Positions 43,845 to 53,045 of a DNA stretch of 64,000 nt are shown piece after piece. Both the position numbers and the translations under genes were made by a program. This DNA is from Ostreococcus mediterraneus (Eukaryota > Chlorophyta > Mamiellophyceae > Mamiellales > Bathycoccaceae). The notes beneath the pieces are model-generated. The model was not told the origin of the DNA and did no database searches. It was given only the letters and a program-made list of their open reading frames with translations. Every line of letters begins with the position of its first letter. The first letter of the stretch is position 1. The stretch lies in the NCBI GenBank assembly GCA_012295225.1, contig WMKK01000005.1:378958-442957 (forward strand). The letters run 5' to 3'.

Positions 43845-45074
43845 ATGCGCGCGGCGTTCGGGGCGTCGGTCGCGTGCCTCAGGGCGAGCCGCGGCGGCGA
43901 TGTCGCGCGCGCGCGCATCGTCGGCGCGCACGGCGTCGTCTCGCGCGCGTCGGCGGCGTGCGCAGCGCGCGAATCGAACGGCATCGGTTCGATGCGTTTC
44001 AAAAGCGCAGCTCACTCGCGCAGCTCATTCGCGCGCGGCGTCGCCGGCACGCGCGCGAGTCGCCCTTCGGCGCGCTACGGCACCGTCGCGCACGCGTATG
44101 CAGACGCGGACGGCGTCGGCGCCGCGTTCGAGGGCGATATCGGCGCGGAGAGGAAGCATTTGATCCTCGTCGATGGGTTGAGCTTTGTGTTTCGCGCGTA
44201 TTACGGGTGGAGCGCGCGCGGCGATGGATTGCAAAATGCTGCGGGCGAAGACACGGGTGTGCTGTATTCATACGCGAATACGATATGTAGTTTGTTAGAA
44301 CTTCGTCCGACGCACTTGGCGGTGTGTTTTGATGCGAAAGGGAAGACATTTAGACATGAAATGTTTGTCGAGTACAAAGCGAATCGACCGCCGACTCCCG
44401 AGCCGTTGTTGGACGTGATACCAAAGGTTGAGAATTTAGTGCGTGATATGGGCGTGCCGTTGTTACGATTGAGTGGTGTTGAGGCGGATGATATTATTGG
44501 TACGATGACGCGCAGGGCGGCGGATGATGGGTTTCATGTGAGCATCGTATCGCCGGATAAAGACTTTTATCAACTGTTGTCGCCACGCGTGCGCATGCTG
44601 CGGCCGAGCAAGACGAATAAGGGTGATCCGTTCGAGCCGTTCACAGTGGAGGATTTTAGAGTGATGCATGACCACGCCATCGAACCTAAGCAGTTTGTGG
44701 ATTTTTTAGCGCTCGTGGGGGATAGTTCGGATAACATCCCGGGCGTCGAAGGCGTGGGGCCGAAGACGGCGTTGCCGCTCCTCGAACGCTACGGCGACAT
44801 CGAAACAGTTCTCGCCAATGCCGCCACGGTCAAGGGCAAACGCGCGCGGGAGAGCTTACTGAGCGAAAAGGGTGCCGCCAGTGCTGTACTCTCGCGTCGT
44901 TTGGTGGAAATTAGACAAAACTTAACCGTGCCTTCGCTCAACGAGCCGTTCTTGCCGCTGGACGACTTGCGCGTCAAACCACCCGCCGACGGAGGCCTAG
45001 CCGCCATGCGCGCCTTTGAGCGCTACGAGCTCGCCAACGCCGCCGAGCGCTGGAAGCGTGTCGTTCGTTTATGA
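43845..45074 (+). CDS. PolI-type 5'-3' exonuclease, organelle-targeted
   Basis: A 409-residue stand-alone version of the 5'-3' exonuclease (FEN-like) domain of bacterial DNA polymerase I. The first 100 residues are Arg/Ala/Ser-rich, typical of an organelle presequence. Then come LILVDGLSFVFRAYYG (first metal-ligand Asp), THLAVCFDAKGKTFRHEMF, EYKANRPPTPEPL, GVEADDIIGTMTRRA, VSPDKDFYQLLSP and the helix-hairpin-helix region DFLALVGDSSDNIPGVEGVG (about 287-306). The metal-binding acidic residues appear intact. No polymerase domain follows. Plants have similar proteins for primer removal and repair in plastids or mitochondria. Confidence 0.92.
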   Translation: MRAAFGASVACLRASRGGDVARARIVGAHGVVSRASAACAARESNGIGSMRFKSAAHSRSSFARGVAGTRASRPSARYGTVAHAYADADGVGAAFEGDIGAERKHLILVDGLSFVFRAYYGWSARGDGLQNAAGEDTGVLYSYANTICSLLELRPTHLAVCFDAKGKTFRHEMFVEYKANRPPTPEPLLDVIPKVENLVRDMGVPLLRLSGVEADDIIGTMTRRAADDGFHVSIVSPDKDFYQLLSPRVRMLRPSKTNKGDPFEPFTVEDFRVMHDHAIEPKQFVDFLALVGDSSDNIPGVEGVGPKTALPLLERYGDIETVLANAATVKGKRARESLLSEKGAASAVLSRRLVEIRQNLTVPSLNEPFLPLDDLRVKPPADGGLAAMRAFERYELANAAERWKRVVRL

Positions 45075-45382
45075 TTATGATTCGTTATATATCTCTAGCC
45101 CGCGCGCGTGCGTTGTGTGTTGTAAAAGTATTTCCAGTCGAATACGCGCCAGCCGAGCCAAAGTCTTCAACACCAAACGCCAGCGCTCCAGTGCACGACA
45201 CACATCGACGCCTCGTCGCGTCGTCACCCGCGCGCGCGTCACGCGAACGTCAACGCGCGCGAACTCGATTCATCTCGAGTTTTTTCGCGCGAGAGAACGC
45301 GAACGCATCGTAGGCGTCGACTCGCCGCGTCGATCGCCCGTGACCAAGCTCGCTCGATCGGTCGCTGGGTGTTGCGCGCGTC
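45075..45382. other. Intergenic region without recognised feature
   Basis: 308 bp between two co-oriented genes. It is GC-rich in its second half with several CGCGCG runs, and should hold a 3' UTR and the next promoter. No tRNA-like boxes or coding signal seen. Confidence 0.55.
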
Positions 45383-46750
45383 ATGTCCGCGTGCGAGCGC
45401 GAAGGATTGCTTCACGACACGGGTGCGACGTCGACGACGAAATATGCGTGGACGACGAAACGTGTGCGGGATATCGTGGCGATTGGCGTGGGTGCGGCGT
45501 TGTTGGGTGGCGTCGCGTTGATCTCGCGAGGGCGAGGCGAGGGTCATTCGGCGCCGGTGCGTTCGGCGGCGCTCGGCGACGCGGCGGCGATTGGGCGCTT
45601 AGCCGCGCCTGATCTTGGGGTGGGGATGGATGATGCAGATAGTTCAGTGAGTGAGCTCGGTCGCAAGTACACGAGTTCGGCGCCGCGACTGTTACCGGTG
45701 TTCTTTCACACGGAGAAGAGCGGCGGGACGTCGTTGGTGTTACACGCACTCGAGTTACTCGCAGAAGATAGACCAGATGTTTTAAGCATTTTAGCGAGAG
45801 TGAGGAATGAAGATGTCATGCTTGATGGTGATTTACGTCACTTGGATGCGCTTTGTCCGGGTAGTGCGATGTTCTTGACGACGGTTTGGAAAATTGGTTC
45901 CAAGTGGGAGCCCGGTAGGCCGCGTCCGTTGGAGGATTACTCCAACGAACACTGGGCGAAATGTTCCTTGCTTACGAGTCACACTGGAAGAGATTTGTTG
46001 AAGCGCGCAGAGGACCTCGAGCGCTCGAATGGTTTGCCCACCCGCCCAAAATTTCTGATGGGTATGTTCCGCGATCCCGTTGAGTATCAGCAAGCGGCGT
46101 GGCGTAGTGAGTTGTTCATGTATCATGACTTGCGCGAAGAGCTCGGTTGGGGAAAGCTCGTGCAAACTCCGCTCGGCACCGCACTTCCAGACAATGAGTT
46201 GAAGGATTTCAGCGCAAATAGCAAATTTGCAGACATCATGATGAACCAGCACTGCGCCAAGGGACTGGGAACGAATTTCCAAACGAGAAAAGTTCTCGAG
46301 GAACAATGGAACTCGCTCGAGTCCGATAAACAGCGCGCGTTGCAAGAGGCTACGCGTCGCGTTCGTGCCCTGAGTTGGATTGGGCTCACTCATAACTTTG
46401 ATCACAGTGCTTGCATGCTCGCGTATGGATTACGTAAGAAGCCGACGCCGACGTCTGATAGCAATTACGACCGTGCCAAATTGCTCCCCGAAGGACTCGC
46501 GGCAAACCACCCACACAGTGGGGACGCCAATGAGGGTGCAATCGATGAAACGCTCAAGCAAAAGTTATACGCATGCAACGATTTGGATACCCAAATATTC
46601 CACGTGGCTGAGGAGGAATTTGAACGTCGGGTGTCAGATGCAAAGAAAGAACTTCAGCGTCTCGTGGACACCAAGGGTACGCTACCACCGATTAACATCG
46701 ACGGTCCACAATGGTTGGAACCGCAAGAGTACTTAAATTGCCTACTATAA
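45383..46750 (+). CDS. Type II membrane sulfotransferase-like protein
   Basis: A 455-residue protein with a short cytosolic N-terminus, one transmembrane helix at about 31-48 (IVAIGVGAALLGGVALIS) and a luminal domain, the layout of a Golgi enzyme. The segment FFHTEKSGGTSLVLH (107-121) resembles the 5'-phosphosulfate loop (HIPKTGGTS) of heparan-sulfate-type and related carbohydrate sulfotransferases. FLMGMFRDPVEYQQAAWRS, about 120 residues later, resembles the 3'-phosphate site (FLRDPVERxxSxY). These would use PAPS to sulfate glycans. The first loop has Glu-Lys-Ser in place of Pro-Lys-Thr, so activity is not certain. The ATG at 45383 is in a GTCATGT context. Convergent with the HEATR5-like gene, 61 bp away. 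Confidence 0.75.
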   Translation: MSACEREGLLHDTGATSTTKYAWTTKRVRDIVAIGVGAALLGGVALISRGRGEGHSAPVRSAALGDAAAIGRLAAPDLGVGMDDADSSVSELGRKYTSSAPRLLPVFFHTEKSGGTSLVLHALELLAEDRPDVLSILARVRNEDVMLDGDLRHLDALCPGSAMFLTTVWKIGSKWEPGRPRPLEDYSNEHWAKCSLLTSHTGRDLLKRAEDLERSNGLPTRPKFLMGMFRDPVEYQQAAWRSELFMYHDLREELGWGKLVQTPLGTALPDNELKDFSANSKFADIMMNQHCAKGLGTNFQTRKVLEEQWNSLESDKQRALQEATRRVRALSWIGLTHNFDHSACMLAYGLRKKPTPTSDSNYDRAKLLPEGLAANHPHSGDANEGAIDETLKQKLYACNDLDTQIFHVAEEEFERRVSDAKKELQRLVDTKGTLPPINIDGPQWLEPQEYLNCLL

Positions 46751-46811
46751 CTACAAAATCTAGAATCCGCTAGCGCACTCGAGCGAACTTTAGCTACATT
46801 TTAATCGGAAT

Positions 46812-49800
46812 TCAAAGTGATACCGCGTTGAAAGATTTCAGTGGCGTGGACGCCGCGGCGACAAATTGCGGTGCTTTGAACGCCAAAGTGCTTTGCAATC
46901 GAGTTTTTGATGCCTGTGATAGTTGACTTACGACAGCTCTGAATGGTTCTGCGCTAACGGTCGCGAGGCGCACGAGGAGCTGCGACGCTAGTTGACCAAC
47001 CGTCGCATCGACGTCACTCGCATCGACGTTTTCTGGAGCAGTGACGTCGACAGCCAGTGCCAGAAAGATTGCGAGCGAAGTCAAGCACATTGAGTCGCTC
47101 TCGTTTTCGCTCAAAGAAACGAATGTTCCCGCCCAGAGTTGCAGACTTTCGATGACTAAGTCGAGAGCTGTAGCACTTTGAACTCCCCCAGAGACTTTGT
47201 TTGCGTAAAATTCGCGAGTCGCCGCTCGCGCGCTTTCGGCGAGAACATGCCCGACGCCCTTGAGTAGAGAGAGTTTTATTGCCGTCGAGTCTGCTGTCCG
47301 AAGTAGCCGAATGGTCATCACACGGTATTTACATAGTACTGGCGATGTGAAAATCGACTCGAGCAGAGCCAGCATTGCGCCGCGAACTCGAGAATTGTGC
47401 CCCGACAGTTGAAGCGCCGACGTGAACAACGGTTCAACCACCGCATTGGGTGAATTTCCCGTCGTCATGATCTGCGCAATGAGCCGAATAACGCTGACAC
47501 ACGCGTCGGAGTGTACTGCACCAACATTTATCAGATTTGTCATCAACATGGCGATCGCGTCGAGCGCATTTGACGCGTCGCGCATTCGCAGCGCGTTTCG
47601 AATCGCTTCAACTTCACTCGCGACAATGCACCCATCATTCGCCGTGATGACTTTGCTCAGCGCCTGAATGATGCTAGTGAAACTGGCATCGGAGAGTGGA
47701 ATTGACTTGAAGAAGCCACAAATGATAGACATGAAGCACATGTCGCGAATGAGCGCAGCGTCTTCAACAGATTGCTCAAGCGTCGAGCACGCGGATAAAA
47801 TATTGACCATTTCGTCGTTCGTAGACCACGTACTACGATTTCGAATAACTCTGATCCACTCTGAGTTTATATTTGTCAATATATCGCTTGGTATTGCCTC
47901 CGATTCATTAGCAGCGATTCGCGCAATGTTCACGATCAGCGTCTGCCGCGCTTGCTCGGCGACGGCGTCGTCACACGCCTTGCCACACAAAATCTCCGAA
48001 GTACCTTGAAGCCATTCGCTGGCGATTTTCGTCACGACGTTTGCAAGGCGCTTCCCCATAGCAATGTCGTCACCTACAATGCCACTAGTCAGCGCGCTCG
48101 AGACGAGTCGCAACAGCGCCAAGTACGACTCGATTGAGGCGTTTGCGGGATCAGTCGCCCGCATTGCGGATAACAGTTGCGCTTGATACTGTTCGAGGAC
48201 AAACATCGTTCGGTAGTCTCCGTCCGTCGCCGAGTCTGGATCTTCATCATTCTCCCACAATTGCATGAGATTTGCAAACAACTCGAGGCCCGGCGCGTGA
48301 AGCGCCGCGACTGGTGACACCGACAGGCGGTAGGCAACATCAAACGCGAATTGCGCGTGCAACGGCAACCAATGAGTGCCGGTGCCTGCGTCTACACTCG
48401 CGCGAGCTGCAGCTAAGCATCGATGTGCGCGTTCGTCTCCAATCATATGCGGGATGCTGGCGAGCAGTTGTGCGGCGTAGAGTCGAGTGCTTAGTTTTGG
48501 AGCTCCCCGCTCTACGCCGTTTGCCTTTTCTTCGTCATGAGCGACGGCGACGTCGATTCCACCATCTTCGGTCTCGTTGTCTTCGTCTTCGTCTTGGGGC
48601 ATGTTGACTTTTGTACTCACGGGTGTCGGGGAGTATAGCGCAAATGCAGATAAGAGACTCAACGCTTTGTGCGGATTTCGGATGCACCTATCCTGAATCA
48701 GCAACTCCACGCATCGCTTAATGACTGATCGCGTTCGCGGATTGCTCTCGCGATCAAGCACCGAAAGTAACTCCGTGTCCAACCCAACATTCGTTGCAAC
48801 GCTTGAACTGTCGCGTTCGAGTAAGTGCCGAAGAATGAGCATGACTGCGTTCGTGGTTGAAGCATCCGATGTCAATCGCAGCGTCTCTCGGAGCTTTGGC
48901 ACGAGCGCTTGACCGCGGGGCGTGTTCAGTGTAAACGTAGCGATGTGTTGTAAAAACACAGTGAACTCGAGCTTTGCTGCGGGCGCTTCACTTTCCGCTA
49001 ATAGTGTTATCAAGGTCTCGGCCCGTTTGAAAAAGTCCGACTCGTGGTTTAAATCCGGGCCCACAGCGGCGATGGCAGTGTTGATTAAACGCGCCGTCGC
49101 AATTCTCGTCATCGCACCATTTTGCTGCTGAAGTAAAAACGGCGCGTCGACTAGAACGAGCGCGAGTTTCATGATGTCATCTGTCTCTCGCACGAAACTT
49201 TGCCCGATGTGCGTCCCGACTTCTGAGATGGCATGAATTGCCCAAACATGTGAAGAAAATACGGGATCAATTTGCATGCTCATTTGCAACAAGCTCGTGA
49301 TGACTTGACGACACGCTTGGTTCATCACGATTGCGCCCGTGTGTCGGAACGTCCCAGCGATTGACAGCGCCGCTATGTTTCTGAGAAAACTCTCGTTTGG
49401 TATGCCCGCGAGCTTTTTCGACGCACTCACGATACTTTTGGCACAGTCGTTTGGATTCGGGTGCAGCGCGTTTGCAAATGAATGTATTTCTGCGATAGCC
49501 CTCCAGTGCATGACTGATGCGAAATCAGCGTACTGCATGATGTGCGCTATTTTCTTGAACTCGTTCATTAATGTGACGTCCACTGATGACACGCTCTTGA
49601 CCGTGGCGAGAACATCCGCGCACAAGAGAGTCAACGCCGCGAGACGCTCAACCTTTTCGCCTTGATCCGCCGCCGAGCGACGTGCCTTGAACGGTGAACT
49701 AAATGTACTTTGAATCAAGTCCATAGCGTTTTGTTTTTTCGCGACGATACTCGCTTCCCCCGTCTCGTACACAGATTTCTGCTCCGTCGGCGTGCGTACG

Positions 49801-52187
49801 ATGCTGTGAGCCAAATTGACAAAGTTTGTCAGAATTTCTGCTCGAAGCTGTGGTGCAGCGCTAAATACTTTTGCAAGTTGCTCGCCCTGCGCCTGACGTG
49901 TAGACGCCTTCATCGATCGAGCTCGGGGATAGATGTTAGCATCAACCGACTGTATCCAAATACGCGAATGCGGTGCATCTGATGTGCCCTCGAAGTCGCA
50001 AAGCTGATCCAAATGTACATCCGCTTTGGATGACCAAGGCCCGAGATGCGCGTCTTCTGCGCAAAGCTGCTCTCGTAGAAATCCCTCAGGCAGGCATTCA
50101 TCTAGTTTTGCATACGACGCCATTCGCATTCTACACACCGCTACAATTCGTTCATGTAGCGTACTATAAATAGACGTGTCCTCAATCGTGTTGAGTAACT
50201 CGAAGACTCTAAATCGAAAAAGCGCCTTGGCGTGCTCGATGAACGTCACTTTTGAAGAAGAAAATAAAATTCGCTCGGCTGCTGTAACACAGGACACCAA
50301 TAGCGGCAATAAACTTTCTCGTTCCGAATGCTTACCGATAAGCCACGCGGATAGCGTCTCAACCGCTGCGGCTGCGGCGTAAATTTCGCCATGTTCACTC
50401 TCTCCACCGGCTTCAACGACGGTGTCAAACGTAGCCGTCAGCGCAAATTTGATGGACACCCCACACATCTTCGACGCTATTGCGGCTCCTGGTCCTGCAA
50501 GACATGCGGAAATGACGATCCATCCGCCTTCGCGTACGCGCGCACTGCCAGGTCCCGTCGCACATCTTATGCCGATAGATGCTGCGTCGCGTAAAATCGA
50601 AGACGGCAAACCAGACGTAAATTCCTCACCCGTTGACACCAACGCAGCTACGTGCAATGCGGCGCCAAACGACACCAGTGACAATTCCACATCAACCGCG
50701 GCGACGTGATTTTCAAGTTCTCGAAGTGCCGCGCGAAGTTGCGCCACGAGCTTGGTGGGGCACGCCAACGCGAGCGCTCGCATCGCTTGAGCTGCCTCAG
50801 TCTGCACATGACGGTGATCTATATGCAAGGTATCATTGATCGCCTTGACTACGCTAGTCCATGCATCTTCATCGACGCTTCCAATAACTTCGATTGTATC
50901 CCGTACTGTGCGAAGAGAGATGAGTAAGCGAGAGATGTCTGCGCCTCGAAGCGCTTGCGTCGCCGACGCAAGCGTCGCTCGAAGACTCGCCTCGTCTGCT
51001 TTTGCCAAACAACCTACACGAATGATGTAAAGAAAACTCGCACAAACGTGTGCATCGTCTTCTAACGGCTGTGACAATAGCAACTTTATCGAATATCCCA
51101 CAATCTCGTGATATTCAGCCACGTTTTCACGCGCCGCTTCGTGAATAAACCGCGCCCAGGCGCGAGCGATGCCAATCCGAACTCGTCGACTTTCCGTGCT
51201 ATGCATGCCACAAGCTGCCAACAAAGGTTCGTATAAACAACTACGTATGGCACACGTAAAACCCGCGTCATTAGTAGTGGCATCTTCGAGCGCGTTGACG
51301 ACGGCGGGCTGCGACATCGATTCCGTCGCCGTCTGTGAACGCGCCACAGCGGCGTGTGTCAATCCCATTGACGCCGAATCCCGCACCCATTCGCTGTCAT
51401 CTTCAAGCGCCTTTACAATTCGTTGTACAACGCTCGCGATATCGAACGCACCAGCGCCTTTCGCTTTCGCATCCTTTGATTTCGAGTGCGCCGTCGCCGA
51501 GCTCCACGCGCGCGCCAACGCGCCCAACGCCTCCGCCCTCACCGCGCGCGCCCCTACATCTCGATCGCCTTCCAACTTCACCAACACTTTAAACGCAACT
51601 CCAATCATGCGCTCGTCGAGCGCACCGCTCGAACGCGCACACGTCGTCGCCAAAAGCTTCAAAGCCGCGCGCTTCACGCCGACGTCGTCGCTCGGTTTCG
51701 CGCTCGCGTACGCCACGCTCACGAACCCATGCACGCATCCATGCAATCGATCACCGAACGCCGTCATCAACCGCGTGAGCGCATCGAACGCAGACGCTCG
51801 CGCGAGCGCAGGCGCCTGCGCCGCTCCTGCGGTTTCCATGAGCTCGTTCGCTCGAGAATACACCGAGGACGCGCGCGTCTTCGCGTACGCTCGCGTCAAC
51901 ACTCTCGCCGCCACAGCCGCACTCGCCGCACCATCCGGCGCACGCACGCACTCCACGAGCGCATCTTCGATGCGTTTCAACACCCAGTTAACATCTCCCG
52001 CATCATCGCGATCGAGCGCGGCGCTGAGCGCGCTCAACGCATCGAATCGAGACATCATCTCGAGTCCGTCATCACTCGTCGTCGTCGCCGCGGACGACGT
52101 CCCGCGCACGGCGCGCACGACATCGCGCACGACGACGTCATCCGCGTCGTCGCTGCCGCCGTCGTCACCGCCGCCGGGGCGCGCCAT
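46812..52187 (-). CDS. HEATR5/Laa1/SWEETIE-like giant HEAT-repeat protein
   Basis: A 1791-residue protein made almost entirely of two-helix HEAT repeats. The N-terminal region (SVYSRANELMETAGAAQAPA, DALTRLMTAFGDRLHG, VRAEALGALARAW) and especially the C-terminal MFVLEQYQAQLLSAMRATDP fit the HEATR5 family (yeast Laa1, plant SWEETIE), which works with AP-1 and clathrin in Golgi-endosome traffic. An acidic loop (PQDEDEDNETEDGG) interrupts the repeats near 1200. It is somewhat shorter than animal HEATR5 (about 2000). The open frame begins at a GTG at 52214, so the ATG at 52187 is used. Head-to-head with an unknown gene, 71 bp apart. Confidence 0.82.
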   Translation of the reverse strand: MARPGGGDDGGSDDADDVVVRDVVRAVRGTSSAATTTSDDGLEMMSRFDALSALSAALDRDDAGDVNWVLKRIEDALVECVRAPDGAASAAVAARVLTRAYAKTRASSVYSRANELMETAGAAQAPALARASAFDALTRLMTAFGDRLHGCVHGFVSVAYASAKPSDDVGVKRAALKLLATTCARSSGALDERMIGVAFKVLVKLEGDRDVGARAVRAEALGALARAWSSATAHSKSKDAKAKGAGAFDIASVVQRIVKALEDDSEWVRDSASMGLTHAAVARSQTATESMSQPAVVNALEDATTNDAGFTCAIRSCLYEPLLAACGMHSTESRRVRIGIARAWARFIHEAARENVAEYHEIVGYSIKLLLSQPLEDDAHVCASFLYIIRVGCLAKADEASLRATLASATQALRGADISRLLISLRTVRDTIEVIGSVDEDAWTSVVKAINDTLHIDHRHVQTEAAQAMRALALACPTKLVAQLRAALRELENHVAAVDVELSLVSFGAALHVAALVSTGEEFTSGLPSSILRDAASIGIRCATGPGSARVREGGWIVISACLAGPGAAIASKMCGVSIKFALTATFDTVVEAGGESEHGEIYAAAAAVETLSAWLIGKHSERESLLPLLVSCVTAAERILFSSSKVTFIEHAKALFRFRVFELLNTIEDTSIYSTLHERIVAVCRMRMASYAKLDECLPEGFLREQLCAEDAHLGPWSSKADVHLDQLCDFEGTSDAPHSRIWIQSVDANIYPRARSMKASTRQAQGEQLAKVFSAAPQLRAEILTNFVNLAHSIVRTPTEQKSVYETGEASIVAKKQNAMDLIQSTFSSPFKARRSAADQGEKVERLAALTLLCADVLATVKSVSSVDVTLMNEFKKIAHIMQYADFASVMHWRAIAEIHSFANALHPNPNDCAKSIVSASKKLAGIPNESFLRNIAALSIAGTFRHTGAIVMNQACRQVITSLLQMSMQIDPVFSSHVWAIHAISEVGTHIGQSFVRETDDIMKLALVLVDAPFLLQQQNGAMTRIATARLINTAIAAVGPDLNHESDFFKRAETLITLLAESEAPAAKLEFTVFLQHIATFTLNTPRGQALVPKLRETLRLTSDASTTNAVMLILRHLLERDSSSVATNVGLDTELLSVLDRESNPRTRSVIKRCVELLIQDRCIRNPHKALSLLSAFALYSPTPVSTKVNMPQDEDEDNETEDGGIDVAVAHDEEKANGVERGAPKLSTRLYAAQLLASIPHMIGDERAHRCLAAARASVDAGTGTHWLPLHAQFAFDVAYRLSVSPVAALHAPGLELFANLMQLWENDEDPDSATDGDYRTMFVLEQYQAQLLSAMRATDPANASIESYLALLRLVSSALTSGIVGDDIAMGKRLANVVTKIASEWLQGTSEILCGKACDDAVAEQARQTLIVNIARIAANESEAIPSDILTNINSEWIRVIRNRSTWSTNDEMVNILSACSTLEQSVEDAALIRDMCFMSIICGFFKSIPLSDASFTSIIQALSKVITANDGCIVASEVEAIRNALRMRDASNALDAIAMLMTNLINVGAVHSDACVSVIRLIAQIMTTGNSPNAVVEPLFTSALQLSGHNSRVRGAMLALLESIFTSPVLCKYRVMTIRLLRTADSTAIKLSLLKGVGHVLAESARAATREFYANKVSGGVQSATALDLVIESLQLWAGTFVSLSENESDSMCLTSLAIFLALAVDVTAPENVDASDVDATVGQLASQLLVRLATVSAEPFRAVVSQLSQASKTRLQSTLAFKAPQFVAAASTPLKSFNAVSL

Positions 52188-52258
52188 ATCCGCGCGCAGA
52201 CGTCGCGTTTTCACGCGTCGGTTCGTTGTCGTGCCTTCATTTCAAGACGCACCGTCCA
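52188..52258. promoter_or_regulatory. Shared divergent promoter, HEATR5-like / unknown gene
   Basis: 71 bp between start codons; a bidirectional promoter is inferred from position. Confidence 0.45.
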
Positions 52259-52867
52259 ATGTCCACATTTCCGCAAACGTACGGCATCGTCGTGAACGAC
52301 TGCGTGCCCGAACGCACGCTGCATGCGACACTGACGCTGTTGTGCGCGCACAACGCGCTGGCGCACGAATACGACGCATCGCCATTCATGGATGCGCGCG
52401 CGGGCGTATTGAAGCACGTCGTCTCGGGCGAGCATTCGTGGTTCGGCGTCGACCGCGCGGAGAAGACATTCAAGCACAAGCCCGGAACGCAGATGTTGTT
52501 TGTCACGCAAATGTCCAAGCGCGAGAGCGGGGCGAAGTTTTTACACGCTGCGGGTGTGCGTTGGATTGCGGAGGAGGACATCGGCTCGCTGGATGATTTT
52601 CGTCGATGTGTCGCGCATCCGCTCGAAGACGTGCGCATCGACGACGAGACGGTTGAGATTACGCCTGAAACGATGACGCGCGTACGGGATACTTTTCAGC
52701 GCGTTCCTCAAGTGAACGGGTTTTGGATGGATGACGCGTCGGCGATTGATGTGAGTCCCGCGCGAGACGCCAAGTCGCGTCGCGCGCAACGTCGATCGAT
52801 GGATCGGGAACGTCGCGCGGGCGTTCGAGATTCCGCCACGCATTCGTTTGGACCTTCGGGGCACTGA
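52259..52867 (+). CDS. Conserved-looking protein of unknown function
   Basis: A 202-residue protein that I do not recognise. From the ATG at 52259 (the frame also opens at a TTG at 52226) it begins STFPQTYGIVVNDCVPERTL and continues with HEYDASPFMDARAGVLKHVV, a TQMLFVTQMSKRESGAKFLH segment and VNGFWMDDASAIDV. Alternating strands and helices suggest a compact alpha/beta domain of about 160 residues. The last 35 residues are basic and disordered (Arg/Ser-rich). No signal peptide or membrane helix. It shares its promoter with the HEATR5-like gene. Confidence 0.7.
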   Translation: MSTFPQTYGIVVNDCVPERTLHATLTLLCAHNALAHEYDASPFMDARAGVLKHVVSGEHSWFGVDRAEKTFKHKPGTQMLFVTQMSKRESGAKFLHAAGVRWIAEEDIGSLDDFRRCVAHPLEDVRIDDETVEITPETMTRVRDTFQRVPQVNGFWMDDASAIDVSPARDAKSRRAQRRSMDRERRAGVRDSATHSFGPSGH

Positions 52868-52968
52868 GAAAAACAACACTAACACGATTATGGATGCGAT
52901 GTGTGTGCGTGTGTCAGCGTGTGTGGTTTACAAATGTTTCTACTGTGTTTCCTATATGAGCCGTTACG

Positions 52969-53001
52969 CGCGATCGATCGATCGATTGATTGATCAATCG
53001 C
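52969..53001. repeat. GATC-rich palindromic patch
   Basis: Four overlapping CGAT words lead into a perfect 12-bp palindrome GATTGATCAATC at 52988-52999, in the convergent gap between two stop codons. It recalls the GATC minisatellite at 7871-7992 in wording only. Confidence 0.6.
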
Positions 53002-53045
53002 GAAACGAAACGAAACCAAATGAATACAAGCGTACGTACAAATCA

